NCBI RefSeq assembly: GCF_008329535.1
Contig: NZ_NPKR01000002.1
Span: 310,001-374,000 of the forward strand
DNA: 64,000 bases
DNA from: Mycolicibacterium sp. P1-18
Lineage (GTDB): Bacteria; Actinomycetota; Actinomycetes; Mycobacteriales; Mycobacteriaceae
Direction: 5' to 3'
In this document: positions 8,783-18,232 of the stretch, piece by piece
Numbering within the stretch: the first letter of the stretch is position 1
Layout of the letters: each line of letters starts with the position of its first letter
Position numbers and translations under genes: made by a program
Notes under the pieces: model-generated
What the model was told of the DNA's origin: nothing
The model's input: only the letters and a program-made list of their open reading frames with translations
Database searches by the model: none

Positions 8783-9244
8783 ATGCACTGTCCGTTCTGT
8801 CGTCACCCAGACTCGCGGGTGGTGGATTCGCGCGAAGCCGACGAGGGTCAGGCCATTCGTCGCCGCCGGTCGTGCCCGGAGTGTGGTCGCCGGTTCACCA
8901 CCGTGGAGACCGCCGTCCTCGCGGTCGTCAAGCGCAGCGGGGTCACCGAACCGTTCAGCCGTGAGAAGGTCATCAAGGGCGTGCGGCGCGCCTGTCAGGG
9001 TCGCGACGTCGACGACGACGCACTGAATCTGTTGGCGCAGCAGGTGGAGGACGCGGTGCGAGCCGCCGGCTCTCCCGAAATCCCCAGCAACGAGGTCGGC
9101 CTGGCCATCCTCGGCCCACTGCGCGACCTCGACGAGGTGGCGTACCTGCGGTTCGCGTCCGTCTACCGGTCCTTTTCGTCGGCCGCCGACTTCGAACGCG
9201 AGATCGAGGCGCTCCGCGCCCACCGTGGCGTGGCGTCGACCTGA
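8783..9244 (+). CDS. nrdR: Transcriptional repressor NrdR
   Basis: NrdR is a nucleotide-sensing repressor of ribonucleotide reductase genes. The 153-residue protein has the four-cysteine zinc ribbon (CPFC near residue 3 and CPEC near residue 31) followed by an ATP-cone domain ([22 protein letters not shown]). Length is the family norm. ATG 8783 follows GAAGGAG with ordinary spacing. The gene is 86 bp after chiZ on the same strand and may be partly cotranscribed with it, linking division arrest and dNTP supply. In H37Rv a nitrobindin-like gene (Rv2717c) follows; here the PhzF-like gene follows directly. Confidence 0.97.
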   Translation: MHCPFCRHPDSRVVDSREADEGQAIRRRRSCPECGRRFTTVETAVLAVVKRSGVTEPFSREKVIKGVRRACQGRDVDDDALNLLAQQVEDAVRAAGSPEIPSNEVGLAILGPLRDLDEVAYLRFASVYRSFSSAADFEREIEALRAHRGVAST

Positions 9245-9248
9245 CCGC

Positions 9249-9947
9249 TCAGTCGAGTCGGCGGATGCCGTCGTCGATCACCCGACCTGCCACCGTCACC
9301 CAGCCGTCCGCGCTCCAGCCGGTCCGTAGTTCCGAACCCTTGCCCTGGACGATGATCAGGTCGCGGCTGAGACGATCGGTGATGCGGACGGCGCCGGCGC
9401 CGGTCGCCTCGTCCTCCGGAATCCCGAGATCGCTGGCGAACATTCGGGACCTGATCCGTCCCTCGCCCTCGTCGATCCAGGCCCAGACGTAGTGCTCGAC
9501 CGCGTCGCGGTAGTCGTCCGGATCGGCGGCGAGCACCTCGTCGACCGACTCCATGTCGTAGATCGCGAAGTCCGGCGCCCAATCCGCCCGCCCGGTGATG
9601 ACGGTGAACTCGCCGTCGGGGAGGTCCTCGTAGGCGACCCGCACGACGCCGGCGGGTACCTGCAGGGTGTTGACGGGCGTACCGCGGCTCTTGAGCCACC
9701 ACGACGCACCCACCGTCGGGTGCCCGGCGAACGGCAGTTCCACCGTCGGGGTGAAGATGCGGGCCGTGGTGGTCTGCGCGTCCGGCGCAGGTAGGTCCAC
9801 GAAGATCGTTTCGCTGTAACCCAATTCGGCGGCGACCCGCTGCCGGTCCACGGGCGTCACCAGGCTGGCGTCGACGACGCCCAGGGGATTGCCGTACTCA
9901 CCGTCCGCGTTGGTGAAGACCCGCAACACGGTCACGTCCAAGGCCAT
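9249..9947 (-). CDS. PhzF-family isomerase-like protein
   Basis: This 232-residue protein has the PhzF/diaminopimelate-epimerase-like fold: [16 protein letters not shown] at the N-terminus, GYSETIFV with the glutamate that is catalytic in PhzF, and the second-half signature [20 protein letters not shown]. PhzF proteins isomerise small carboxylates, but most members, including the mycobacterial Rv2716 type, have no known substrate. TATCAT lies 6 nt before ATG 9947 on the minus strand, so the mRNA is probably leaderless. It converges on nrdR with a 4-bp gap and lies upstream of nothing on its own strand. Phenazine synthesis genes are absent, so a phenazine role is unlikely. Confidence 0.85.
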   Translation of the reverse strand: MALDVTVLRVFTNADGEYGNPLGVVDASLVTPVDRQRVAAELGYSETIFVDLPAPDAQTTTARIFTPTVELPFAGHPTVGASWWLKSRGTPVNTLQVPAGVVRVAYEDLPDGEFTVITGRADWAPDFAIYDMESVDEVLAADPDDYRDAVEHYVWAWIDEGEGRIRSRMFASDLGIPEDEATGAGAVRITDRLSRDLIIVQGKGSELRTGWSADGWVTVAGRVIDDGIRRLD

Positions 9948-9953
9948 GGAGCG

Positions 9954-9959
9954 ATGATA
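9954..9959 (-). promoter_or_regulatory. Probable -10 element of leaderless phzF-like gene
   Basis: TATCAT on the minus strand lies six bases before the ATG at 9947, with no ribosome-binding sequence between. It is one of the best -10 matches in the window. Confidence 0.55.
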
Positions 9960-9971
9960 GGTGGCGGAGGG

Positions 9972-10994
9972 TCAGGTGGCGCTGCGTTCGTCGGCGCCGA
10001 GCGCGTCGAGCACGGCGACGCGGGTGTCGATCGAGCCGGTGAGCCCGTCCTCGCTGACCCCGGAGCGCAACAGATCGCGCAGCGCCTCCTGGTCGTACAC
10101 GGCGGGATCGGTGGCGCCGATGAACTTCTCGACGACTTCGACGAAGCGGTCGGGATCGTCGTGGAACGGAAAGTGTCCTGAGCCCTCGAAGACCTCGAGG
10201 CGAGCGCCGGGCATCGCGGTGTGCGCCATCCGCGCGTGGCTGACCGGTATCACCGAGTCCTGCGAACCCCAAATCAATTGCACGGGAACGGATTCGGTCA
10301 AATAACATCGGTCGAGCATGGTGACCACCTGCCCGCGCCAGTCCACCACCGCGCGCAGCGTCCTGGCGAAGGCGGAGGACGCCGTCGGCTCCGGCAGGTC
10401 GGCGAGAATGCGGAGCATGTCCGGAATGTCGCGACCGACGCCGGTCGACCCGAGCACCGAACCGCCGAGCCGGCCGGCGAGCTGAAGCGCCGGCAGCACC
10501 AGCGGGAGTCGGAGCAAGGCGAGCGCCTCGGTACCCAGGGGGAGCGACGCAATGCGGAGCGCGACGTTGACGTCCTTGGTGACCCCGCCCGCACCCACCA
10601 GGATCAGCCGATCCACCAATTGCGGGAACTGATAGGCGAATTGCATCGCGACGCCGCCGCCGAGCGAATGGCCGACCACGGTGACGCGCTCGACGCCGAG
10701 CACGCTGAGCAGGTCACGCATCCCGTTGGCGTACGCCGCCACCGAGTAGTCGGCACGGGGCTTGTCGGACTTGCCGTGTCCCAGCAGGTCCGGCGCGATG
10801 ACCGTGAACCTCTGGGCAAGCTTCGACTGCACCGTGCTCCACGTCGTGGAGTTGTCGCCGATGCCGTGGATCAACAGGATGACCGGACCGGAACCGGCGA
10901 TGCGGTATGCCCGCCGGTAGCCGTGAATGGTCTTGTAGTGCAGCGTCGGGGTGAGCTCGCGAACGGGTCGCAGGTTGGGCTTTCGCTCGGTCAC
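9972..10994 (-). CDS. Alpha/beta hydrolase (Rv2715-like)
   Basis: The 340-residue protein is a serine alpha/beta hydrolase: oxyanion motif LIHGIGDNSTTW, nucleophile elbow VVGHSLGGGVAMQ, acidic residue in WGSQDSVIPV and histidine in GSGHFPFHDDP. It carries an extra C-terminal tail of about 50 residues. Related mycobacterial enzymes act on esters or lipids, but the substrate is not known. I chose GTG 10994 (VTERKPNLRPVRE) because the H37Rv protein, as I recall it, begins there; GTG 11000 and TTG 11003 are also in frame. The PAC2 gene lies 42 bp upstream on the same strand and is probably in the same transcript. Confidence 0.88.
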   Translation of the reverse strand: MTERKPNLRPVRELTPTLHYKTIHGYRRAYRIAGSGPVILLIHGIGDNSTTWSTVQSKLAQRFTVIAPDLLGHGKSDKPRADYSVAAYANGMRDLLSVLGVERVTVVGHSLGGGVAMQFAYQFPQLVDRLILVGAGGVTKDVNVALRIASLPLGTEALALLRLPLVLPALQLAGRLGGSVLGSTGVGRDIPDMLRILADLPEPTASSAFARTLRAVVDWRGQVVTMLDRCYLTESVPVQLIWGSQDSVIPVSHARMAHTAMPGARLEVFEGSGHFPFHDDPDRFVEVVEKFIGATDPAVYDQEALRDLLRSGVSEDGLTGSIDTRVAVLDALGADERSAT

Positions 10995-11036
10995 GATCAC
11001 CAACTTCGTCGTCGGGGGCCCTGGTCAGGCGGCCCA

Positions 11037-12020
11037 TCAAGACCGAGTGTCGCCGTCGCCACCCGTGGAGTCGTCTCCGGTCTGCTCGGCGAGGAACCGC
11101 TCGAATTCGGCGCCGAGTTCGTCGCCGCTTGGCAAGTCCTCGTCACGCGCCAGCAAGGAACGATTCTCCTGGGCAGCAACGAAAGCATCGTACTGGTGCT
11201 CCAGCGCCGTCACCACTTGAGCGACCTCGTCGCTGGACGAGACCTGTTCGTTGATCTTGGTGTGCACCTCCATGCCGGCCTCGGCGAGTTCGCCGAGGGG
11301 CAGACGCAGGGACGCAGTCTTGGCAACTTGTTCGAGGAGCGCCTCGGCCGCCGGCGGGTAGTCGGTCTGCGCCAGGTAGTGAGGCACGTGCACCGTGTAC
11401 CCCACGGCGTCGTGACCGTGCTGGGTCATCCGGTACTCGAGCAGATTGGACACGCTGGCCGGTACCTGAACCTCGCCGACCCACGGCTGATGCCCGGCGA
11501 TGAGTTCCTTGTCGGTGGAGTGCGCCGTCATGGTGATGGGACGGGTGTGGGGGACCGCCATGGGGATGGTGCCCAGCCCGATGACCTGCCGCACGCCCAG
11601 GCGCTCTGCCAGCAACCGGACCGCGGTGATGAACCGCTCCCACCGGAGGTCCGGCTCCAGACCCGCGAGCAGCAGGAACGGGGTGCCGACGCTGTCGTGC
11701 AGCGCGTATAGGTTCAGCTCGGGGTCGTCGTAGTGGGTGAAGTGGTCGGTCTTGAACGTCATCAGCGGTCGCCGGGAGCGGTAGTCCAGCAACTCGTCGA
11801 TCGCGAACGAGGCCACCAATTCGGTGTCCAGCGAGTCCTTCAGGTGCGCAGCCGCGATCTTGATCACGTGGCCGGCGTCGGAGAAGCCCTCCAGCGCGTG
11901 GATCATCACCGGCCCGCGGCCGTCCTCCGACGACAACTGGGGAGCGGGGAACTCCAGCTCGTAGATGCCGGTGTGCTCCGGTTGGTAGTGCTGTCCCGGA
12001 TTTTCTGGGTGTTCAGCCAT
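11037..12020 (-). CDS. PAC2-family protein (Rv2714-like)
   Basis: The 327-residue protein belongs to the PAC2 / proteasome-assembly-chaperone-like family widespread in actinobacteria. The conserved core includes ALEGFSDAGHVIKIAAAHL, YRSRRPLMTF and the segment LLLAGLEPDLRWERFITAVRLLAER. The Rv2714 protein is reported to be a trimer of unknown function; a proteasome link is suggested by family only. ATG 12020 follows GAGGAGGCGAGG and fits the conserved N-terminus MAEHPENPGQ. The acidic C-terminus (EQTGDDSTGGDGDTRS) is disordered in appearance. It is probably cotranscribed with the downstream hydrolase. Confidence 0.85.
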   Translation of the reverse strand: MAEHPENPGQHYQPEHTGIYELEFPAPQLSSEDGRGPVMIHALEGFSDAGHVIKIAAAHLKDSLDTELVASFAIDELLDYRSRRPLMTFKTDHFTHYDDPELNLYALHDSVGTPFLLLAGLEPDLRWERFITAVRLLAERLGVRQVIGLGTIPMAVPHTRPITMTAHSTDKELIAGHQPWVGEVQVPASVSNLLEYRMTQHGHDAVGYTVHVPHYLAQTDYPPAAEALLEQVAKTASLRLPLGELAEAGMEVHTKINEQVSSSDEVAQVVTALEHQYDAFVAAQENRSLLARDEDLPSGDELGAEFERFLAEQTGDDSTGGDGDTRS

Positions 12021-12169
12021 GCGGCCTCGCCTCCTCGTGACTTCTAGTGTCCCGCACGTCGTCGCTTTCGCCAGTGCGGCCCCACCTCGTGGGTAAAACA
12101 ACCGACCGGTGGGCACCCATTCCGCAAGAGTCGGCCCCGTCCGGTTTCGTCGGGCAAGATCAGGTGATC

Positions 12170-12973
12170 ATGCGCCACGCCGGGTCCGTCGTCATCGCCT
12201 CCGCGCTGATCCTGGTGGCCGCGTGCAGTGGCCCCGGTGCCCCGCAGCCGAGCACCACGGCCAGCTCCCCGGCGTCCCCGTCGTCGCGGCCCGCTGCGGT
12301 CGCGGCGACGGTCACGGCGGTGCCCTCGGCGCCCAACCCGCGCGTCGGGGCGATCTTCCTGGGTGGGCAGTCCCTGCACACGTGCTCGGCGTCGGTGGTG
12401 CACTCGACGACCGCCGACCTCATCCTGACCGCCGCGCACTGCCTGGCCGTCGGCGTCGAGGGGTGGTTCGTGCCCGCGTTCGCCGACAGTGCGACACCGC
12501 AGGAGTTCTGGCACGTCGACGCGGTGTACCTGGATCCTCGGTGGATCGCGACGCAGGATCCGCTCGCCGACTTCGCCGTCGCACGGGTGAGCCGCCAGGA
12601 CGACGTATCGGTCGAGAGCGCCGTCGGCGGCGGCCTCACCATCGGGTCGAGCCCGCCGCCGGGCAGCGACGTCGCGGTGACGGGTTACGGATTGGGTGTC
12701 GGGGGAGCGCCCGTCGGGTGCACGGCCCGCGTCACCATGGACCGCGGGTATCCCGAGATCCGTTGCGCCGGACTGGTCGACGGCACCAGCGGGTCGCCGT
12801 GGCTGTCGGGCACCACGGTGGTCGGCATCACCGGGGGTCTCGACGGCGGCGGGTGCGACGAGACGGTGTCCTACACGCCGCCCTTCGGGGCCGCCGTGGT
12901 CGACCTGGTCGCGCGCGCCGAGGCCGGCGGGCCGGCCGACGACGCGCCGTCGGCCTTCGCGGACGGCTGCTGA
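12170..12973 (+). CDS. Secreted trypsin-like serine protease, probable lipoprotein
   Basis: The 267-residue product starts with a lipoprotein signal (hydrophobic run followed by LVAAC, with the lipidated Cys near residue 19) and a Ser/Ala/Pro-rich linker. A chymotrypsin-fold domain follows with all three catalytic residues: His in LTAAHC, Asp in DPLADFAVA and Ser in GTSGSPW. It should be a cell-surface protease. ATG 12170 is taken as the start; GTG 12164 in frame would add two residues. It stands alone between the PAC2 gene and sthA, and I do not recall an orthologue at this place in H37Rv, so it may be lineage-specific. The target is unknown. Confidence 0.82.
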   Translation: MRHAGSVVIASALILVAACSGPGAPQPSTTASSPASPSSRPAAVAATVTAVPSAPNPRVGAIFLGGQSLHTCSASVVHSTTADLILTAAHCLAVGVEGWFVPAFADSATPQEFWHVDAVYLDPRWIATQDPLADFAVARVSRQDDVSVESAVGGGLTIGSSPPPGSDVAVTGYGLGVGGAPVGCTARVTMDRGYPEIRCAGLVDGTSGSPWLSGTTVVGITGGLDGGGCDETVSYTPPFGAAVVDLVARAEAGGPADDAPSAFADGC

Positions 12974-14380
12974 TCAGGCCTTGAACTGGCTCAGCGCGCG
13001 CAGCTTGTTCATCACGTCGAGCGCCGCCACCTTGTAGGCCTCGGAGAACGTCGGGTAGTTGAACACCGCGTCGACGAGGTATTCGACGGTGCCGCCGCAG
13101 CCCATCACCGCCTGGCCGATGTGGACCATCTCGGTGGCGTTGGTGCCGAAGATGTGGACGCCGAGAAGCTTGAGGTCCTCGGTGGACACCAGCAGTTTGA
13201 GCATGCCGTAGGAGTCGCCGGCGATCTGGCCGCGGGCCAGCTCCCGGTAGCGCGACACCCCGACCTCGTAGGGGATCGAGTCCTTGGTCAGGTCGACCTC
13301 GCTGGCGCCCACGTAGGACACCTCGGGGATGGAGTAGATGCCGATCGGCTGGAGCTCCGTCATGGCCTTGCAGGGCTCGCCGAACGCGTGGTACGCGGCC
13401 AGTCGGCCCTGGTCCATCGACGTCGCGGCCAGGGCGGGGAACCCGATGACGTCGCCGACGGCGTAGATGTGGTCGACCTTGGTCTGGTAGTCGTCGTCGA
13501 CGAAGATCCGGCCGCGGGCGTCGGCCTCCAGCCCGGCGGCCTCGAGGTGGAGGTGCTCGGTCTGGCCCTGACGACCGGCCGAGTACATCACCGTCTCCGC
13601 CGGAATCTGCTTGCCGCTGGCGAGGGTGGTGAGGGTGCCCGTCGAGCCGACGTCGACGCCGGTCACCTCCTCGCCGAAGCGGAAGGTGACGGCGAGGTCG
13701 CGCAGGTGGAAGCGCAGGGCCTCGACGATCTCCGGGTCGCAGAAGTCGAGCATGGTGGGCCGCTTCTCCACGACGGTGACCTTGGTGCCGAGCGCCGCGA
13801 ACATCGACGCGTACTCGATGCCGATCACGCCCGCGCCGACGACCACCATCGACGTCGGAATGGTCTTGAGGTCCAGGATCCCGTCGGAGTCCAGCACCCG
13901 GGCGTCGTCGAATTCGACTCCCGACGGCCGCAGCGGCTTGGTACCGGTGGCGATGACGACGTTGCGGCCCGACACGGAGACGCTCTCGGCCCGGCTGGGA
14001 TCCTCGACCTGCACGGTGTGGGCGTCGACGAACCGGGCGTGCCCGACGTAGAGCTCCACGCGGTTGCGCATCAGCTGCGAGCGGACGACGTCGATCTCGC
14101 GGCCGATGACGTGCTGCGTGCGGGCCAGCAGGTCGGCGGGGGTGATCTTCTCCTTGACCCGGTAGCTCGCCCCGTACAGCTCGCGCTGGCTCATGCCGGT
14201 CAGGTACACGACCGCCTCGCGGAGCGTCTTGGATGGAATGGTGCCGGTGTTGACGCACACGCCGCCGAGCATGAGACCGCGTTCGATGACGGCGACGCTC
14301 TTGCCCAGCTTGGCCGCGGCGATGGCCGCCTTCTGCCCGCCGGGGCCGGAGCCGATGACGACGAGGTCGTATTCCTGCAT
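12974..14380 (-). CDS. sthA: Soluble pyridine nucleotide transhydrogenase
   Basis: SthA is a flavoprotein that transfers hydride between NADPH and NAD+. The 468-residue protein has the FAD motif [19 protein letters not shown] at the N-terminus, [14 protein letters not shown], the NAD(P) motif [19 protein letters not shown], and the dimerisation domain. Only the first cysteine of the usual redox disulfide is kept (CVNTGT), which separates SthA from lipoamide dehydrogenase and glutathione reductase. ATG 14380 ([10 protein letters not shown]) gives 468 residues, the length I recall for the M. tuberculosis protein; ATG 14389 adds only three residues. The stop codon lies immediately next to that of the convergent protease gene. 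Confidence 0.95.
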   Translation of the reverse strand: MQEYDLVVIGSGPGGQKAAIAAAKLGKSVAVIERGLMLGGVCVNTGTIPSKTLREAVVYLTGMSQRELYGASYRVKEKITPADLLARTQHVIGREIDVVRSQLMRNRVELYVGHARFVDAHTVQVEDPSRAESVSVSGRNVVIATGTKPLRPSGVEFDDARVLDSDGILDLKTIPTSMVVVGAGVIGIEYASMFAALGTKVTVVEKRPTMLDFCDPEIVEALRFHLRDLAVTFRFGEEVTGVDVGSTGTLTTLASGKQIPAETVMYSAGRQGQTEHLHLEAAGLEADARGRIFVDDDYQTKVDHIYAVGDVIGFPALAATSMDQGRLAAYHAFGEPCKAMTELQPIGIYSIPEVSYVGASEVDLTKDSIPYEVGVSRYRELARGQIAGDSYGMLKLLVSTEDLKLLGVHIFGTNATEMVHIGQAVMGCGGTVEYLVDAVFNYPTFSEAYKVAALDVMNKLRALSQFKA

Positions 14381-14550
14381 GGAACCCATGGGCAACAGGT
14401 GTACGCCGCCCGGCGCCATCTTGCATGGCGAGTACGTCAACACCGGGTGAACACTGCCGGTCATCCCCAGATGGCACTTCATCCACAACGGGCCGTGACA
14501 CCGCCTCGCGGCGGTCGCAAGACGTGGGTGGGTGCTGGGAGGTTCTGGCC

Positions 14551-15597
14551 ATGACGACCTTCAGAGCCTCCGACTTCCACCCGACCAAACCCGCCGCGCT
14601 GCTTGCCGCCATACCGGCCCTTCTCGGCTTCGTGCCAGAAGTGTCCCTGGTGTTGGTGACCTTCGAGGACGACGAGGTGGGCTGCGTCATGCGCGTCGAC
14701 CTGTCGGACGAGTTCGACGACGTGCTCGACCACGTGGCCGACGTCGCCGCCACCAACGGCCCCGGTGCGGCCGTGGCCGTGATCGTCGACGACGACGGTG
14801 CCGCATGCCGAATGTGCCTGGACGAACACCGATCGCTGTCCGACGTGCTCGACGAGCATCTGGGGGACCGGGGTGTCGAACTGCTGGCCACCTACGTCGT
14901 GGACCGCCTGGAGGCAGACGGGCGGTGGCACCGGGCCGACGGCGCACCCGGATCCGGGGTGATCGACGATCCGATGTGCTCGCCGATGGCGGCTGCCGCG
15001 GTGCTGGACGGCCGTCGCCTGTACGCCCGGCGCACGGAGTTGCAGGCCGTCGTCGCCGTCGACCCCGTGCGTGCCGAGGGGCTGCGGATGGCGATGCTGC
15101 GCGCCGAGCACGACGGTGAGCTCCGGCCCGACCTCGACGCGCGCCGCGACGTCGAACTGGTGCTGGCCGTCGCCCGTGGGCTCTCCGAGGGCCTGCTCCC
15201 GGAGGACGACGACCTCGCGGCGGTGGGGTGTGCCATCGCCGACACCCGGGTGCGCGACACGCTGTACGCGCTCGCCGTCGGGCGGGAGGCCGACCGGGCC
15301 GAGGCGTTGTGGGCACTGCTGGCACGGGCGCTGCCCGACCCGTGGCGGGTGGAAGCGCTCGTCCTGCTTGCCTTCTCGGCCTACGCGCGTGGCGACGGGC
15401 CACTGGCGGGGGTGTCGCTGGAGGCCGCCCTGCGCTGCGACGGCCGCCACCGCATGGCGGTCATGCTGGATCAGGCGTTGCAATCGGGCATGCGGCCCGA
15501 GCAGATCCGAGAGCTGGCCCAGACCGGTTACCGACTGGCCAAACGGCTGGGGGTCCGCCTGCCCCCGCGCCAAGGCGTGGGCAAGCGGGCGGGTTAG
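14551..15597 (+). CDS. DUF4192 domain protein (Rv2712c-like)
   Basis: This 348-residue actinobacterial protein has the DUF4192 pattern: an N-terminal block ([30 protein letters not shown]) and a C-terminal helical part that ends with [15 protein letters not shown]. No enzyme motif, signal peptide or transmembrane helix is seen, so it should be cytoplasmic. Its function is not known. The start ATG 14551 is fixed by GGGAGG at 14537-14542. It overlaps the end of ideR by 4 bp on the opposite strand. Confidence 0.85.
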   Translation: MTTFRASDFHPTKPAALLAAIPALLGFVPEVSLVLVTFEDDEVGCVMRVDLSDEFDDVLDHVADVAATNGPGAAVAVIVDDDGAACRMCLDEHRSLSDVLDEHLGDRGVELLATYVVDRLEADGRWHRADGAPGSGVIDDPMCSPMAAAAVLDGRRLYARRTELQAVVAVDPVRAEGLRMAMLRAEHDGELRPDLDARRDVELVLAVARGLSEGLLPEDDDLAAVGCAIADTRVRDTLYALAVGREADRAEALWALLARALPDPWRVEALVLLAFSAYARGDGPLAGVSLEAALRCDGRHRMAVMLDQALQSGMRPEQIRELAQTGYRLAKRLGVRLPPRQGVGKRAG

Positions 15598-16283
15598 ACC
15601 TTCTCCACCCTGACGGCGTGAGCCATGTGGTGGGGCAGTTCGACCTGTTCGTGGCCGGGAATCACGATCAGCACGCTGCCGTGGTCACTGACCTGCACGG
15701 TGACCCTGGCGTCGGGCACCACGCCGGCATCCTTCAGGCGGGCGATCAACTCGACGTCGCCCTGGACGTGTTCGGTCAGCTGGCGGACGCGGACGGCGAC
15801 GGGGAAGCCGGTCGGCAACTCGGTGAGTCGCACCAGGCTGACGTCTTCGGCATCGGTCATGGTGACCCCGAGCTCGGAGAGTCCCGGGATGGGGTTGCCG
15901 AACGGGGAGGTGGTGGGGTTGTCGAGCACCTGGACGAGACGGCGTTCGACGTCCTCGCTCATGACGTGCTCCCAGCGGCACGCCTCGGCGTGGACTTCTT
16001 CCCACGGCAGGCCGATGACGTCGACGAGCAGTCGCTCGGCGAGGCGGTGCTTGCGCATCACCGAGACGGCCAGCGCACGGCCCTTGTCGGTGAGTTCCAG
16101 GTGTCGGTCGCCGGCCACGTGGAGCAGCCCGTCACGCTCCATGCGCGAGACCGTCTGGCTCACGGTGGGACCGCTCTGCTCGAGGCGTTCGGCGATCCGG
16201 GCACGCAGCGGCACCACGCCCTCTTCCTCGAGGTCGTAGATGGTCCGCAGGTACATCTCGGTGGTATCGATCAAATCGTTCAT
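15594..16283 (-). CDS. ideR: Iron-dependent regulator IdeR
   Basis: IdeR is a DtxR-family repressor that binds Fe2+ and shuts down siderophore genes while activating iron storage. The 229-residue protein has the winged helix (MNDLIDTTEMYLRTIYDLEEEG... RIAERLEQSGPTVSQTVSRMERDGLL), the metal-binding and dimer domain (HRLAERLLVDVIGLPWEEVHAEACRWEH) with the expected Cys, His and Glu, and an SH3-like C-terminal domain. ATG 16283 follows GGAGGGCTGCGA. It lies downstream of sigB on the same strand but behind a strong hairpin, so it probably has its own promoter. No iron box is evident upstream, so self-regulation is not supported. Confidence 0.97.
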   Translation of the reverse strand: MNDLIDTTEMYLRTIYDLEEEGVVPLRARIAERLEQSGPTVSQTVSRMERDGLLHVAGDRHLELTDKGRALAVSVMRKHRLAERLLVDVIGLPWEEVHAEACRWEHVMSEDVERRLVQVLDNPTTSPFGNPIPGLSELGVTMTDAEDVSLVRLTELPTGFPVAVRVRQLTEHVQGDVELIARLKDAGVVPDARVTVQVSDHGSVLIVIPGHEQVELPHHMAHAVRVEKV

Positions 16284-16361
16284 TCGCAGCCCTCCGTTGC
16301 AAGACGAGTCTACCGGTGACGGCGCCTGAACTGGGCCGCAGCATGGCCGCAACACGGCCGA

Positions 16362-16403
16362 ACGACTCGATGCCCGCCGCGGGTGCGGCGGGCATCGAGT
16401 CGT
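16362..16403 (-). terminator. Perfect 19-bp hairpin between sigB and ideR
   Basis: Arms at 16362-16380 and 16385-16403 are perfectly complementary (19 bp) around a 4-nt loop GGGT. The hairpin starts 17 bases after the sigB stop codon and has no T-tract. It probably ends the sigB transcript. Confidence 0.75.
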
Positions 16404-16420
16404 GGTGGATCCGTCGGGGT

Positions 16421-17380
16421 TTAGCTGGCGTAGGAACGCAGCCGCTCGGCGCGCTCGCCGTGGCGCAGCTTGGCCATGACCTCGCGCTCGATCTGGCGCA
16501 CCCGCTCACGGGAGAGCCCGAACAGCTTGCCGATCTGGTCGAGGGTGCGCGGCTGCCCGTCGTCCAGACCGAAACGCAGCCGGATTACCTGCTGCTCGCG
16601 CTCGTCGAGCGTGGCCAGCACGTGCCGGATGTCGGTGTGCAGAAGCTCGGAGATGACGGCGTTCTCGGCCGACATCGCCTCGGCGTCCTCGATGAAGTCG
16701 CCCAGCGGCGCCTCCTCGTCACTGCCGACCGGCATGTCCAGGCTCACCGGATCCCGGCTGTGCGACAGCAGGTCGGCGATCTTCTCGGCGGGAATGCCCG
16801 ACTCCTCGGCGAGTTCCTCGTCGCTCGCGTCGCGGCCGAGGTTCTGGTGCATCTCGCGCTTGATCCTGGCGAGCTTGTTGACCTGCTCGACGAGGTGCAC
16901 GGGAAGCCGGATGGTGCGGCTCTGGTCGGCCATGCCGCGGGTGATGGCCTGGCGGATCCACCACGTCGCGTAGGTCGAGAACTTGAATCCCTTGGCGTAG
17001 TCGAACTTCTCCATCGCGCGGATCAGTCCGAGGTTGCCCTCCTGGATGAGGTCGAGCAGCGGCATGCCGCGGCCGGTGTAGCGCTTCGCCAGCGAGACCA
17101 CCAGTCGCAGGTTGGCCTCGAGGAGGTGGCGACGGGCCGCCTCGCCGTCGCGGACGACGGCCGCGAGTTCGCGTTTGCGACTTTCGCCGAGTCGCTTCTT
17201 GGTCTCGAGCAGATGGCGCGCGTAAAGCCCAGCTTCGATGCGCTTGGCGAGTTCGACTTCATCTGCCGCGTTGAGCAAGGCAGTTTTGCCGATGCCGTTC
17301 AAATACACCCGCACGAGGTCCGCGGCTGGGCTCTGGGAGTCCAGATCGGAATCGATGCGGCTTGCGGTGGCGTTTGCCAT
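16421..17380 (-). CDS. sigB: Sigma factor SigB (primary-like, stress responsive)
   Basis: SigB is the non-essential primary-like sigma factor of mycobacteria, used in stress and stationary phase. The 319-residue protein has region 1.2 ([32 protein letters not shown]), region 2 ([15 protein letters not shown]), region 3 and region 4.2 ([28 protein letters not shown]). It lacks the long N-terminal extension of SigA. ATG 17380 follows AGGAGG. A SigE/SigH-type promoter lies about 40-65 bp upstream of the start. The region 2 and 4 sequences closely parallel sigA at 20302-21696, so the two genes are paralogues. Confidence 0.96.
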   Translation of the reverse strand: MANATASRIDSDLDSQSPAADLVRVYLNGIGKTALLNAADEVELAKRIEAGLYARHLLETKKRLGESRKRELAAVVRDGEAARRHLLEANLRLVVSLAKRYTGRGMPLLDLIQEGNLGLIRAMEKFDYAKGFKFSTYATWWIRQAITRGMADQSRTIRLPVHLVEQVNKLARIKREMHQNLGRDASDEELAEESGIPAEKIADLLSHSRDPVSLDMPVGSDEEAPLGDFIEDAEAMSAENAVISELLHTDIRHVLATLDEREQQVIRLRFGLDDGQPRTLDQIGKLFGLSRERVRQIEREVMAKLRHGERAERLRSYAS

Positions 17381-17417
17381 TACGGCCTCCTGCTCTGCTG
17401 GAACTGTCATGAGCTAC

Positions 17418-17444
17418 AACGCTCGTATCGCTCCAAGAGTTCCC
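17418..17444 (-). promoter_or_regulatory. SigE/SigH-type promoter of sigB
   Basis: On the minus strand GGGAAC (17444-17439) and CGTT (17421-17418) are separated by 17 bp, the ECF consensus for SigE/SigH in mycobacteria. Transcription would start near 17411 and give a leader of about 30 nt carrying the AGGAGG site. Control of sigB by these sigma factors is established in M. tuberculosis. Confidence 0.75.
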
Positions 17445-17519
17445 GAGAGGCTTTGGTTTCACACCTTCTGACCTGCACTTATTGGCCGACGACCTGAGAT
17501 TCTCCTGAGAATGCCGTCC

Positions 17520-17918
17520 TCAGGGAACGTCGTGCTGCCATTCCGTCTCGTCGGGTTGCGACGCGGACCGGGTACGGGCCTGCAGTGCCGGGCGCTCCGC
17601 GGTGGGGAACAGCGGAATGCGTCCCTTGTCCTGGTAGCGCCGAGGTTCTTCGGCCTGACGCGGCGGTCGGTCGTTGGCGATGAGCACGGCGATCCACGGC
17701 AGCGGTATGGACGCCACCAGAATCGCCAGTGAGATCAATCCGTTGTGCCAAATTCCGTAAGCGAGCGCGGCGCCAAGCAGTGCCGGAACTCGCCACGACA
17801 TGATCTTCAGATACTTGCGTACCCGTTCGCGGTGCTGCTCTTCGTAGGGCACCGCCGCGCGCGTGATGAGAACTGGTCGACCATCGTCGTCGAAACTCAG
17901 CTCTGGGCCTTGTTTCAT
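17520..17918 (-). CDS. DUF3099-type small membrane protein (Rv2709-like)
   Basis: The product (132 residues from ATG 17918) has a soluble N-terminus (LSFDDDGRPVLITRAAVPYEEQHRERVRKYLKIMSWR), two adjacent hydrophobic helices (about residues 40-80, LLGAALAYGIWHNGLISLAILVASI is split between them) and a charged C-terminal tail. DUF3099 proteins are conserved in actinobacteria and have no known role. ATG 17918 follows a GTGGAGA sequence; ATG 17951 in frame would add eleven residues. It lies upstream of sigB on the same strand, separated by the stress promoter. Confidence 0.75.
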   Translation of the reverse strand: MKQGPELSFDDDGRPVLITRAAVPYEEQHRERVRKYLKIMSWRVPALLGAALAYGIWHNGLISLAILVASIPLPWIAVLIANDRPPRQAEEPRRYQDKGRIPLFPTAERPALQARTRSASQPDETEWQHDVP

Positions 17919-17995
17919 GTCTCCACTGTTCCACACATCGGGCGTCATCAATCGGTCCTGTTTCTTACAGTTCGCTTCTTGGGCACAATGAACGC

Positions 17996-18232
17996 ATGGA
18001 CACGCAGACCATCGAGCGCCCCGACACCGACGAACGCGTCGACGACGGAACGGACGACGACACTCCCAAGGTCTTTCACTACGTCAAGAAGGACAAGATC
18101 GTCCAAAGTGCCGTGGAGGGAACGCACGTCGTCGCCCTGTGCGGCGAGGTGTTTCCGGTGACCAAGTCGGCCAAGCCGGGTTCTCCGGTGTGTGCGGACT
18201 GCAAGCGAATCTACGAGCAGCTCAAGAAGTAG
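17996..18232 (+). CDS. DUF3039 small protein (Rv2708c-like)
   Basis: The 78-residue protein has an acidic, variable N-terminus and a conserved core with FHYVKKDKIVQSAVEGT, ALCGEVF and CADCKRIYEQL. The cysteines in ALCGE and PVCADC could form a zinc site. DUF3039 is an actinobacterial family without known function. It is divergent from the DUF3099 gene and its end overlaps the end of the convergent BrkB-type gene by 11 bp. Confidence 0.8.
   Translation: MDTQTIERPDTDERVDDGTDDDTPKVFHYVKKDKIVQSAVEGTHVVALCGEVFPVTKSAKPGSPVCADCKRIYEQLKK

Noticed and set aside
9249..9947. Phenazine biosynthesis
   Set aside because: Only a PhzF-like protein is present. Such proteins are widespread without phenazine production, and no other phz gene is here.
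16284..16361. Iron box upstream of ideR
   Set aside because: I looked for a TTAGGTTAGGCTAACCTAA-like palindrome and found none. No support for IdeR self-control.
17493..17524. Nested inverted repeats CCTGAG/CTCAGG and ATTCTC/GAGAAT near the end of the DUF3099 gene
   Set aside because: The inner loop would be two bases, too tight for a stable hairpin, and the outer arms overlap the stop codon. I did not call it a terminator.
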